Source: Lactuca virosa
Taxonomy: Eukaryota > Streptophyta > Magnoliopsida > Asterales > Asteraceae
Direction: 5' to 3'
Assembly (NCBI GenBank): GCA_928212115.1
Contig: CAKMRJ010000001.1
Span: forward strand, 369,099,147-369,163,146
DNA length: 64,000 bases
Shown: positions 33,554 through 46,082 of the stretch, one piece after another
Layout: each line of letters starts with the position of its first letter
Position numbering within the stretch: the stretch's first letter is position 1
Notes under the pieces: model-generated
The model's database searches: none
Told to the model about the DNA's origin: nothing
Seen by the model: only the letters and a program-made list of their open reading frames with translations
Program-made: the position numbers and the translations under genes

Positions 33554-35312
33554 ACGCCAAAAACCATTTTTCATTAATTTGTAAATAAAGAATTCTTGAT
33601 TGTTATCATGTGTCCTGAAATTTATGCACACCCAATTCTAAACACGCCGCACAACAAGTCACACTCTTAATCCACAGTAAAACAAAAAAATAATATGAAG
33701 ATGATTAATATTATAAAATTTCAAATATTGCTTTCAAAGAACGTGTTCCAAATCAACATCCCAAACTGTAAGCAATTAATTAACCACAAAAGTTGGTAAC
33801 GCCCAAGGAACACCATCCTTGAATATTCGTGAATTATCCTCCTGTGTACTGGTTGCATAAATTAAAGAATAAATAAGTTACTAATAAGCTGGTTTGAGTT
33901 ATATTTTATCTAACGAGTGAAATGAATAATATAAAAAGTGTTGAAAATTACGACAAATGTATTTTAATGTATTCAACCTCCAAACGTTTTATTCATAGTA
34001 TTATATTATACTGTAATAAAATAAATTTATGATCATATTTAACGTACCAATCATTTATAATAAATTTAGAAAAAAATAGAACCAAAAGTATTTCAGATCG
34101 ACACAACTATTTCTTATTATTTGTATCGTTCATCATGCTTCGTGCATAAATACTACAAAAATTACCTTATGTTTTTTTTTTATATATATAAAATATATAA
34201 TTATTGAGTTACTTCACATATTCCACCAAAAGTTGAATAACAAATGATGAATCGCAATACAAATTTACCTAACGGTATAGCCGTATGGACTCTTTGAAAA
34301 AAAATCCTAATACAAGAAATATTACAACTTACGATTTAGAAAATTATTTCAAATGTATGATATCAGATCAAATCCCAATAACTTAAAGTGCCTATGAATG
34401 AGCCCAGAACCAACTAAGCCCAATATGATGCCAAAATGAGTCAACCGTACATAAATCATGGTTTTATGACAAATAACTTAAATTAAATTAGACTATTAGT
34501 TAATTTGAAAATAAAACCAACATTTTGACTAATGATTTTTTAAAATCAAAACCATTGGTTATGGGTTCTATTTGATAGTTTTAGCAGGTTAACAGGCATG
34601 AACATGTTAAAGTGTCCGATTTAATCATGATATATATTAAATTATTCACGTAAACGCTATAAATTTAACACAATCAATTTTTTATCTGAAACTTGAAAAA
34701 TCAAACCTATCCAAAATTGATTTCTGAAAATCCACCACCGTTTCAGTTGTTTGGAAATGTGGTTTGTCGGAAGTAGCTCCGAAAAGTAATTTCGGCAAGT
34801 AACTGAAAATCAAATCAAACACCGATTGTTTTCATGTAGCTTAAGTTTCTCCTATCCATCTTCATTTAGAATTTGTGGTTCCATATGGGTTTTTGAAGAT
34901 GAAATTAATCTATTTTTTCGGGTTTATTTTTGTTTGAAGTCCATTTTGTTTATTTTCGTTTTGTTTTCTGTTTCATCTTTCAAAAATCAATGGTTTCAAA
35001 GATGTCATGGGTAGTGGCCTTAGAAAGTGAAGGAAGGATGTGAGAGAGTCAAAGAAGTGAAAAATTGGACGATTTCATAGGGCATGGACCGCATTATCAT
35101 AACTTTAAATAATAAGAAAAACAACAAACTAATAAAAAAAATAAACACATAGAATAATATAGCCATTTTAAGTCTGGCATGGATGTAACGCAACAAAACC
35201 ACAACGCATGCACTGCCCGAATAAAAAAATAGAGACAAAACATACAGATTGCTTAAACCATGATCGATTCATGTAATTTACTCTCTTTATTATTAAATCC
35301 TTTGGTTTACTA
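33554..35312. other. AT-rich intergenic DNA, nothing recognised
   Basis: No coding region or repeat could be supported. Confidence 0.5.
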
Positions 35313-35320
35313 GACGTGAT

Positions 35321-35773
35321 TAGGATGTCAAAAAGTCTCGTGGGGCCCCGTCCCGTATGGGGGCATTTGTTGAAAAATATCGGGGATGGGGGCGGGGGCG
35401 GGGGCGGGGGTTGGCAGTCCCGTCCCGAAACCCCCGTGGGGGCCCCGTTAATAAATTATATATATTGACATATATTAATTATATAAATATAATAAACGAT
35501 AAAATGATTTTTACGTACAAAAATTCAACAAAAACATGTTTTTAAGTTGTTTGTAATATGTAAAATTATGCTACAAATAATTATTCGTTATTCAAAAAAT
35601 AGTTACTTTTAATCCAAACAAGAACTTCTTTTATCCCAAATAAGGTAGCCCAAAATCAATCGGGGGCATTCGAAGGGGAATTCGGGGGCGGGGGCGGGGC
35701 GGGGAATGAAAAAAATTTGGGGTGGGGGCGGGGGATGCAATCTCCGTCCCGTTTGCCCTCATTGACATCCCTA
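35321..35773. mobile_element. GC-rich hAT-type MITE with TSD GACGTGAT
   Basis: Ends TAGGATGTCAA (left) and TTGACATCCCTA (right) are inverted repeats; a perfect 8-bp duplication GACGTGAT lies at 35313-35320 and 35774-35781. Both subterminal regions are built from GGGGGC and CCCCGTCCCG runs, about 35340-35450 and 35660-35755, with an AT-rich middle. 453 bp, non-coding. Confidence 0.93.
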
Positions 35774-36135
35774 GACGTGATTTGGGGTTTATTTATATGA
35801 ACTTATGAAGTGGACTAGTTCATTGATAGATAAAAAGAAGTTTGATAGAGCCCATTTGTGACAGCTTGTTTTGGGAAGATAGCCCTTTATAGAATTAGGC
35901 CTGCGTTTGGTAGTATATTACCTTTTCTTGGGTTATTTTAGGGGATAATAACTTAAAAGGGTAATATATTTTCCGATTCGTATACATTTGGTCACTGAAT
36001 TTTTTTTTCGTCCATATTTACCCCTTCAACTTGTTAAATTGTACACATTCAGTCCTTATGACCGCCTACTGCCGGTTAGCCTGTATAAATGACTTAATAG
36101 GGTAATCTTTCTCTCACTTTGTACACATTTAGTCC

Positions 36136-36138
<3 letters not shown>

Positions 36139-36228
<90 letters not shown>
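36139..36228. repeat. (TA)n followed by (GA)n
   Basis: About 28 TA units then about 17 GA units, directly left of a MITE end. Confidence 0.95.
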
Positions 36229-36231
<3 letters not shown>

Positions 36232-36595
36232 AATAGAGAACCATAATTAACCAATGAACCAATGAACTAATCTTTTTTTCAACTTTTAGAACTTATTTTT
36301 ATCAAAAAAAAAAAAAAACTAAAAATACAGAAATTCATAACTTTTTATCATTTTTTCAAATATATCAAATTCGATAATTTTTTTTTTCCCGTCAAATTCA
36401 CAATGTGAATTTTTGAAGATTCACAATGTGAATCTAAATTCACACGGTGAATCCGAAAAATATATTTGACATTCACAATGTTAAGTTATAAATTTAGATA
36501 TTTTTAGTTTTTTTTTATTATAAAGTATAAGCTCTAAAACTTAAAAAAAATATTTGGTTCCTTGAAAAACCAATAATTATGGTTCTCTATTGAAC
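36228..36595. mobile_element. MITE nested in left arm of fold-back element
   Basis: Inverted ends GTTCAATAGAGAACCATAAT (left) and its complement ending TTCTCTATTGAAC (right) at 368 bp. It sits between TA arrays, so its target duplication cannot be read. The TIRs continue, with mismatches, for about 90 bp. A CACAATGTGAAT motif is repeated around 36400-36440. Confidence 0.82.
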
Positions 36596-36615
36596 TTTTT
36601 TTTTTCTCTCTCTCA

Positions 36616-36618
<3 letters not shown>

Positions 36619-36701
<83 letters not shown>
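36619..36701. repeat. (TA)n microsatellite
   Basis: About 41 TA units right of the nested MITE; probably one array with 36139 before the MITE inserted. Confidence 0.93.
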
Positions 36702-36705
<4 letters not shown>

Positions 36706-37709
36706 AAAATAAGTCATTTTTGTTTTTGTACTCATTAATGAAGTGTTTGGGCTTTTTGATGCTTATGTCCATCGCGATCTCGACTACTTGGTTGCTTAGG
36801 TCATGTGTTCTGAACGTCATAATTTTTTTATACGATCTCAGATTTTAGCGATCTTTATATCCTTATCCATGTGTTCGTATTTTAGTCTACTACAACTTTT
36901 ATTTAGATTACTCTCATTAAAAAATAATATATTTTTATTTACGATTTTTATATCCATACGTAGGAGCAGATTTAGTCTGGTCCCGATGTTGCACCTACAA
37001 CACCTGTTTTTATGTCCGCAGTGGAAAAATTTTCGATTTTTTTTGTTTATACCTATTTTTCATTCATCAGCAACACCTATTTCATCTCGGCAACACCTAG
37101 TATGTATTCTTGCGTCTGCCCATGTCTATACGTTTTTTATGAATGCATGTATGGATGTTTTTTTTTATAAAATCGTAAGTAAAAATATATTACATTTTAA
37201 CGGGAGTAATCTTAATGAAAAAATGAACACATGGATATAAAGATCGTTAAAATCTGATACCGTATGAAAAAGTTATGACGTTCAGAATACAAGACCTAAG
37301 CCAAACCACAAGACCTACGCAACCAAGCAGTCGAGATCATGTTGGACATAAACATCAACAACCCCAAACACCTCATCAATGATTGTCTCACGTAAGATGT
37401 CGTGAGAAAAACCTAAAGAGAACATTCATAGTACTGAATGAGTACAAAAAAGAACTTATTTTGAAACAAAAAAATGTTAATGACTAAATATGTACAAAAT
37501 TATTAAGGACAAAATGTGTGCAAAATGAAAAATATATTACCTTATTAAGTCATTTTTCCCGGTTAACCTAAAGTAACCGGTCATAAGGACTGAAAGTGTA
37601 CAGTTTAACAAGTTGAAAGAGTAAATGTGGATGAAAAAAAAAACTCAGTGACCAAATGTGTACAGATCGAAAAATACATTACATTTTTAAGTCATTATCC
37701 CTATTTTAG

Positions 37710-38692
37710 GACTATAATCTATAAGAATATATTACAAGAAGCTGTAAATACTGAAAATAGGTAAAGGTCATGTTAAGTTTTAAGAGTTTTTATTTTCCTG
37801 GTGGAATGTTATATATAAAAATACTTAAATAGTACCTATATTGAAACATTTTATGAACAATAGGTACTTTTACGTTTAAATTTTTTTTTATTTATTACAT
37901 TATTTCCGTTTAATATGGATAAATTTGTACGAAGTTAGAAGCCAAATAAACTATAATATATGCTTTAATACTTATTATTCTATTTTTTTTATATTTAAAA
38001 TTAAAACCAATGTGTTTTTAGCTTCTCAAAAAGTGTGTTTTAATTTAGTCCCAAAAAATTTAAATTTGAAAATGTAACTTCCCAAATAAGGGTTTTTGGT
38101 ACGAAACTTGCTTACTATAAAGATGTAATGAGAACATACTCCTACTAGATGATAAATGAGGAGGATAATAATTAAATATAAAGTAAACAATCACTAGTGT
38201 AGTAGTGTGTCATGTGTGTATACACGTTTATGAATCCATCTCGATTAAAGACACAGAATATACAAGTATGTTGTATGGACGTTTTGCAAATTGAAAGAGA
38301 AACGTAATGAGATTCACAAAACTCCACGTTTTCTCTTGGTTTTCAAAATTCAAAAAAACGTGAACATGATTTGATGAAAGGTTAATGTTGAGAGGTGACA
38401 TTTTAATCAATATCTATTTGTTTTTTATTTTATTATAAATTTTATCGTTATCTTAGAATTATAAGCATGTAAGAAAAACAAATAAATGTATGTAGGACAA
38501 ATTGACAATGATTATGACCCCTTGGTTTCCAAAGCCTATCTAATGTTTTCTTACCAAAAGGCTTTTGACATAGCAATATCATGTGTGTCATATTTCTCTC
38601 CAAAAAGGTTAGGGTTCAATTTTAATGGTGGACAAATGTATGATTTGGGAGTAAGATTTTAAATACGTGTGACACTATAAAAATTTCAACAA
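37710..38692. other. AT-rich region upstream of CACTA transposase
   Basis: The transposase gene's 5' exon and the CACTA 5' terminus should be here, but I found neither a CACTACTAG end nor subterminal GATACACC repeats. A CACTA-like string lies near 38189-38203 (CACTAGTGTAGTAGTG), without supporting repeats. Confidence 0.4.
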
Positions 38693-41671
38693 ATGTTTGA
38701 CGACGCTGAAAAACCATTGTATGTTGGTTGCACTGAATTTACCAAAATTTCCGCCGTGCTAAACTTGTTTAATTTAAAAGCAAGCAATGGTTGGAGTGAT
38801 AAAAGTTTCACGGACTTGCTAGAGCTTCTACATGACATGCTCCCTGAAAATAATGAGTTGCCTATTTCATTATACCAAGCCAAAAAACTATTGTGTCCAA
38901 TGGATTTAGAAGCCGAAAGAATACATGCATGTCCAAATGATTGTATGTTATATAGAAATGAGCATGCTAATCTACATGAATGTATCACTTGTGGGGCGTC
39001 AAGATATATGAAAAAGAAACAAACAAAAGTAAACAGTGATGTGAAAAAGAACGGCACCCCTGCAAAAGTGTTATGGTATTTGCCAGTCATACCAAGATTG
39101 AAACGATTATTTGCAAACGCCGACGATGCGAAATTGTTACGTTGGCATGCCGATAAGCGTACGGTAGACGGAAAATTAAGACATGTGGCTGATTCTCCTC
39201 AATGGGAGAATATTGATTCTGAATTTAAAGAATTTGGTGGTGAGATTAGAAATATTCGGTTTGGACTTAGTTCAGATGGAATCAATCCGTTCGGAAACAT
39301 GAGTAGCAGTCATAGCACATGGCCAGTACTTCTATGCATTTATAAGCTTCCACCTTGGTTATGCATGAAAAGAAAATACATCATGATGTCATTACTAATT
39401 CAAGGTCCAAAACAACCTGGTAATGACATTGATGTGTTTTTGGCTCCATTAATTGAGGAAATGAAAGTATTATGGAATTTTGGTGTTAGAGTGTATGATG
39501 CATTTGAGAAGGAGTATTTCCAACTACACGCCATGATATTTTGCACTATAAGTGATTTTCCAGCTTACGCAAATTTGTCTGGATACAGTACAAAAGGAAA
39601 GAAGGCTTGTCCAGTTTGTGAAAAAGACACAGTATTTTTATGGTTGGGAGAATGCAAGAAACATGTATATATGGGCCATCGACCATTTCTTCCAAAGACC
39701 CATGTTTATCGTAAGAAGGGAGATTTGTTTGATGGTAAAACTGAAAAGCGAGATATGCCTGACCCAATGGACGGAAAAACTACATTTTCCCGAGTTCAGA
39801 ATTTAGATATTCAGTTTGGAAAACACAATATCAATAAGCAGCCAAGTAATTGGAAAAAGCGGTCTATCTTTTGGGAATTACCATATTGGGAAAAGTTAGA
39901 GGTACGACATTGTCTTGATGTTATGCATATCGAGAAGAATGTTTGTGATGCCTTGATAGCATTGTTATTGGACATTTATAAGAAATCAAAGGATGGGGTC
40001 AACGTTCGAAGGGACATGGTGATAATGGGAATACGACCACAACTTGCACCCGTTGAAAAAGAAGGAAAGCGCACGTATTTACCACCAGCTTGTCATACTT
40101 TGTCTAAAGATGAGAAAACAAAATTTTGTAAATGTTTGCATGGTGTGAAAGTTCCATCTGGCTATTCTTCAAACATCAGTAGGTTGGTGTCAATGAAAGA
40201 CCTTAAATTAATGGGTATGAAGTCGCATGATTTTCATGTTCTAATCACACATATGATTCCCATTGCAATCCGTGGAATACTACCAGACGACGTCCGACAC
40301 GCAATTACAAAGTTATGCTTGTTTTTTAACATGATTCATTCAAAGGTTATTGATCCCCAAGTGTTAGATTCATGGCAACGCGATATTATCATCACTTTAT
40401 GCCAACTTGAAATGTACTTTCCACCTTCATTTTTTTATGTCATGGTTCACCTTGTATCTCATATTGTAAGAGAAATAAATGTTTGTGGTCCAGTATATCT
40501 GAGATACATGTACCCATTTGAGAGATACATGGGTTTCTTAAAAGGGTATGTAAGAAATCGACATCGACCAGAAGGCAGTATTGTTAAAGGATATGCTTCA
40601 GAAGAGGTGATTGAATTTTGTACAAACTATCTAAAAGGTGTTCCCGCTATTGGGATGCCACAATCAAGACATGAAGGTAGACTTCAAGGTATAGGTGTAG
40701 TTGGATTGAAAGTGATCGTGCTTAATCGTGATGAATTCCACCTAACACATTTTACAGTGTTACAACACATGACAGTTGTTGCTCCGTACATAAATGAGCA
40801 CATGTCAAAGTTACGGTCTAGAAACAAACAAAGGTCTGAAAAATGGTATGTTAAGGAGCAAATCAGAACATTTCCAGCATGGTTGAAGGAAAAGGTGAAA
40901 GAAAACTTAGATAGAGAAACTCTTGATCCTTTGGTTAAATTATTAGCGTATGGTCCGCGAAATGCCGTGTCCAATTACCAGAGCTACGACATTAACGGAT
41001 ATACATTTTAGACTGAAAAACAGGATCGAAAGAGTACACAACAAAATAGTGGTGTGACGTTAATAGCAACCTCGATTGGATACTCTAATGTGAATCATGA
41101 GGCACGAGCTATAATAGCCAAAGATTCATATTATGGTGTAATTCAAGAAATTTGGGAATTAAAATATGATTCATCAACTATAGTACCGCTCTTCAAGTGT
41201 AAGTGGGTCAAGAATAAAGGAGGTGTTAAAGTTGACGAAGATGGTTTCACACTTGTTGACCTTTCCACAGATGGCTATACATCTGAGCCATTTATTCTAG
41301 CCAATCAAGCTAATCAGGTATTTTATGTTGAGGACCCAAAGAATTCTAGATGACACATCGTCCTACAAGGTAAACGACGTATACTTGGTGTTGAAAATGT
41401 TGAGGACGAGGAAGAATACAACCAATTTGACGAGCTACCTCCATTTTCTATCGGCATCACATCTTCAGATGTCATTATCAATGATAGTGCTTATTTAAGG
41501 TCAGACCACAACGAAGGAGTTTATGTTGAATCTAAGAAGAGGAAAAGGTATAATGTCATTTATTTAATTTAAAAAACCATAACAAAACAACTTGATTGTC
41601 ATTTGAAACGAAATAGATTATGACATTATATACTTACTATTTTTTGTTTGTTTGCAGAAACAAAAAATGAC
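38693..41671 (+). pseudogene. CACTA tnp2 transposase (transposase family 21 + DUF4218 + DUF4216)
   Basis: One frame runs from 38693 to 41547 and is broken only by TAG at 41009-41011 and TGA at 41351-41353. A short terminal exon (41659-41671) follows a GT/AG intron. Landmarks: EKPLYVGCTEFTK start region, HACPNDCMLY with the CITCGASRY zinc-like segment (about residues 80-105), LFANADDAKLLRWHAD, GLSSDGINPFG (Asp of the catalytic site), GPKQPGNDIDVFLAPL, a CPVC segment, HCLDVMHIEKNVCD, DUF4218 with PFERYMGFLKGYVRNRHRPEGSI, and after the first stop DUF4216 with VPLFKCKWVKNKGGVKVDE. The usual N-terminal transposase-associated domain of about 80-100 residues is absent. The enzyme would cut CACTA ends. 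At the second stop, TGA replaces an expected Trp. Confidence 0.85.
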
Positions 41672-41922
41672 ATCTTAGTTATGAAGACATCTACTAGAGA
41701 AGATATTTGTGTTTATTGACTTTGTTTTCTTTTATTTAATTATAATGTATTTCAGTTCAATATTGTAAACAATTTAATATTTTGTTTTTTTTAAATATAT
41801 TGCTTTTGTTATTTATTATTTAATATTATAGAATTCATTATGTATGTTATATAACTAGAATATAGTTAAAATCTTTCAAAATTTTCAAATAAACTAGCTA
41901 AAAGTCAAAATTATTGGAATCG

Positions 41923-41954
<32 letters not shown>

Positions 41955-43154
41955 CATGGGTATGTAAGAAAAGGTAAATACATATGAGAATGACGGGGAG
42001 TGTATTAGAAAAACAAAATCAAAAGGTATTTTGTTAAAAATGTACCAACTCCGATGGCATATATTAGAAAAATAATTAAGAAAAAAAATGGGCCGATCGT
42101 TTATTGGAACAGGGCAATTAATTTACCCAAAGTATTTAAAATCCCCATCCAAAAATTACCCCCTTCACCCTAAATTAGACCGTAAGTATCCTCCTCCAAG
42201 AATTACCGTGTTTACCCTCTCCACGTTGCAACATCTTTCGCCAACAAAGACGGCGACACTAGCAATTCTTCATCACTGGCGACTACTATCAACTCCGCCT
42301 TTATCGCCAGTGACCATCTGTCAAAATTAGACGTCAATTGGCCATAAACTCTCCATAACCGGCGACCACCAGTCAAACCTCCGCCACCACATTCACAGTC
42401 GTTGACCACCAGGTATGTTTCTTTTAGTTGACGTTTTTTAACAGTTTGTTCTAATTTTACTATGTGACCCGCTACCATCTTCACTCTTCTTTATACTATT
42501 AGTAAACAACTAAATACCCAATTGTACAAAAGGTCGATCCAATTCATCTCTGCGTTCTAATAAGTTACATGTGATTTTTTCTTAAACTCTTGTTCAATAA
42601 TATAAATAGTTTTTGTTTATCTAATCCACGATAAGCATCATAAAGTGGAGAAAAGATGAAATATGGCATCCTAGAATAGTCTGCAATAAAAATAAGTAAC
42701 AATAAATGTCATTATGTAGATTTTATTTGAAAAAAAATAAAGATAATAGAAAGAATAAAAAAATGTATTAGATTGTATTGAATATTAGAATATGGGAGAA
42801 GAATTATGATTGTTTTTATATGTTTAGGTTGCATCACAATTCATATTCCCACATGCCACATCCCACCAGAAAAGAAAATTTAGGAGTATATGAGAGTTTT
42901 ATAAAGAGAGGGGAGTGTTAAGTAGTTTTAAAAAGCAAAGTGTGGACCTACATAATCAAAACGTTGGTGTCCATGCATTTTCTTTTAGTACAAAATTTAA
43001 TAATATTTTAATATATATCGGGTATTCCGGTTTGACTAGAACGGTTTTGACCGATTTTTTGTTGAACTGTTGGGATGAATTTAAACAAATTGTTACTAAA
43101 CTAACATGATAGTTGCATTGAATCCGAGTTCTACAGTAACCTACCCGTCCAACA
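41672..43154 (+). other. Spacer between CACTA genes, possible leader exon
   Basis: Contains a short TA array (41929-41954) and a comparatively GC-rich part at 42170-42415 ending CACCAG before GTATGTTT, which could be an untranslated leader exon of the downstream gene. The frames inside are short and unrecognised. Confidence 0.35.
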
Positions 43155-44536
43155 ATGGAAAATATAGAAAGGAGTAAGAGAAGCGTCACATTGATAAGGG
43201 AAAAGACTAAAGAAAAATTAGCAGCAATGCATGTTGATTTCGATAAACATAATCGAGCTATTGGAGAGTATCAACCTAAGTTTGCAAGTTATTGTGGAGT
43301 CACAGCCAGGAGTAGGATTTCTATCCTTAAAGAGAGTTGGGATAAAGTATCTAAGTCAGAGCTCCACGACTTGTGGTTGGACATTAAGGTATGATATTTA
43401 TTACTTGCTAAATGTTCTTTAATTAATAATTGTTACTAATAGTTACTATACTTTATTTAAAAAAACAGAATTATTGGAATATACCAAATGATGATCCCAA
43501 AAAACAAACACTTCAAGTATGCAACAAGTCATGGAGGGCCTACAAGTCGACGCTTGTTACTGATTTCATGAACAATGGTCTTGATGCATCAAGTTTTTAC
43601 CCGTACCTAACCAAATAAGCATGGGAAGATTTTATTAAGCTAAAATCCACTGAAGAATTCCAGGTTTTTCAGGCTTTAGTACCTATTTATGATATTTTTA
43701 TACAATACATATTCTAATTGCATTTATATGTGTGAAGGAAAAAAGGAAAAAAGGGAAAGAGACTGTGAAGAAGAACAAAAATCCAGCTCACTTAGGCCCA
43801 TTGGGGTATCGTGGGAACAAAGCTCGGTGGGATAAAGATATCGAGTTAGGTGCGAAAATAAAAGGACACCATATATCAAGTGAGCAGGCAAGAGATTTTA
43901 TCTATGCTAGGACAAAACACACTCCCTCAGGGGATTACATTGTAGCGCCTGAGAGTGAGCAATTAGCGGATGAGTTTGTAAGTGTATTTTTTTTCTTCAT
44001 CTCTATATACCATTTATTTAATAAGTAAGTTTTAATAAAATCCTTTTGTTTCCATGTACAAATATCAAAAGATAAACCCGGAGTTGATTTGATGGCAACG
44101 ATTTTAGGAAAAGAGCACCCAGGTCGCACGAGGGCGGTGGGTTATAATGTCACTCTAAAAGAATCAAGGATTAACCAGAGAAATAAGAAACAACAAGAGT
44201 TACCAGATTTGGAAGATTTGGTGACGAGGCTAGAGCAGAGATTGTTTAATAAGTTATATGATAAGCTGATGACTGATATGGTGCCTGATATGATGGCTAA
44301 GGTGGTAGATAATGTTGGAGACATGGTCGACTCTATGGTGGCTACTAGTGTGAATCATGGCATGATGCAACATGATGATACTCGTAGGAACGAGGAGATA
44401 AAAGTTAGAAGCCCAAAATTGAAGAAACCTAGTGTTGTATCTACAATGATGGATGCATTAGATAATATAAAGGTATACATTGTTTCTTCATATAGAATAT
44501 ATTTAAACACGCATTAACAAACTAATTAAGTAGATG

Positions 44537-44537
<1 letters not shown>

Positions 44538-44580
<43 letters not shown>

Positions 44581-44592
44581 ATGTGTGTGTAG
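44538..44592. repeat. (TA)n-(GT)n in intron
   Basis: A TA array passing into GTGTGTGT, forming the 3' end of an intron of the TNP1-ULP1 gene. Confidence 0.9.
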
Positions 44593-45995
44593 GCTCCCAT
44601 TGAGTGTCAGTTGCTGCTACCATCAGATACACAACATCATATAGTTGCTGAAGGGAAAGTCTACCCATCAGAGAATGGGATGTTACATGGGATACCGCCA
44701 AAGAGCATCATGTGAAGGTATCTGTACGAAAGATTTATGATGGTTATAAGTTGTTCCCTCTTCCTGTGCCGACTGAAGAAACATGTAATTTGGGGAATGC
44801 ATTGTATGGTTTTACACAATGGCCACGAAATTCAATTGCTCTAGTTAAGGTAAAATACAAATTTCCTTTATTTTTTAATATTATAGTCATATATAATGAA
44901 ATCAATATGTAACCATTTCTAAACTTCCCAGCCCACTCCAACTGTGCAAAAAGATCAAAGACCTCCCCACACATCGACGACAATACCAACACCGACACCG
45001 ACACCATCATCAACACAGGTTAATACTTCTCATAATCCTGGTGATAAAGTAGTAGCTTAAACTTATTGTTAGGCCTTAAAACTTTTAGTTGATCAAATGG
45101 TTTTTTAACGTAGATACACCAAAAAAGAAAGTACGAGGAGACCAACAGTTTTCCCCTTACAAAGAAAATACGACAAGTTGTGATGCCAAAAGAACTAAAT
45201 GGCAGGCCGAAGATCAAGTTATTGTATAAAAATTTTATGAGCCGCAACATTGAATATCCAATTCATGTTAGAAGTGAGCCAGGGATAATCTTTGGAGCTG
45301 GGAGGACTGACGTTGTAATCTATCCGGACGTGATTAAAGAGCTTATGACGAATAAGCAACTCGAGGTTGATTCTATTTTTTGCTTTCAGATGTGAGTATG
45401 TTAACATTTAAATAACTAATATTTCATAGTAGTTTACCTTTATAATATATACATTTTTTCAGGATGCTACATTCAATGTTTCAACACGATAATAAATGTG
45501 CCTTCATAAACCCGCAAAAAATCACGGCCTTGCAATGTGGAACCGATGAGGAAATCGGAACAAACGTTGTTGTAAATGAGTTAGTTGATGCAATGAACTT
45601 TCATCAAGATAAAGATATTTTTCTAGCACCGTATTTGCAAGGGTATGATATTTTAGAAAATGCTATACGCCTTATATGTTTGTCAATAATTTTTGCTGAC
45701 ATGTTTAAACTTTACTAGGTTTCACTACATATTATTTGTAGTCTTCCCTCGTACACATGCGTGCTACATTTTGGATTCATGTCAAGGTATGAAGACGTTT
45801 GAAGACTATGATATCGTAACACATATCGAAAAGTAAGAAGTTTCTTATTTAGTATTCTGTGACTGTTATTTTTTCAATAGATTCTAAGAAATCAATAATG
45901 CTTACTTTTTTAGAGCTGTTGCAACGCTAAATAAACAATCCAAATTCAGATCACGTGCAATGACATGGAATATCGCAAAGGTAACTAATTTTACT

Positions 45996-45998
<3 letters not shown>

Positions 45999-46077
<79 letters not shown>
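45999..46077. repeat. (TA)n microsatellite in intron
   Basis: About 39 TA units inside an intron between two ULP1 exons. Confidence 0.93.

Positions 46078-46082
<5 letters not shown>

Larger units (their letters stand above)
35942..37701. mobile_element. Fold-back element with about 800-bp arms
   Basis: The right arm, read as reverse complement, tracks the left arm from the first base (GGGATAATRACTTAAAA) through ACACATTTGGTCACTG, CAGTCCTTATGACCG, TCTCGACTRCTTGGTTGC and TTCTGAACGTCATAA to about the centre. The duplication TATTTTAG flanks it (35934-35941 and 37702-37709). Total 1760 bp including a nested MITE and TA/GA arrays in the left arm. The unpaired loop is roughly 36960-37150. No coding capacity. 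Transcribed, it would form a long hairpin. Confidence 0.85.

Noticed and set aside
35340..35760. GC-rich block as a CpG-island promoter
   Set aside because: It falls exactly within a MITE bounded by an 8-bp target duplication, with G-runs rather than promoter elements.
38189..38203. CACTAGTGTAGTAGTG as the missing CACTA 5' terminus
   Set aside because: No subterminal repeats beside it and no match to CACTACTAGAAAA, the complement of the 3' end; left unassigned.
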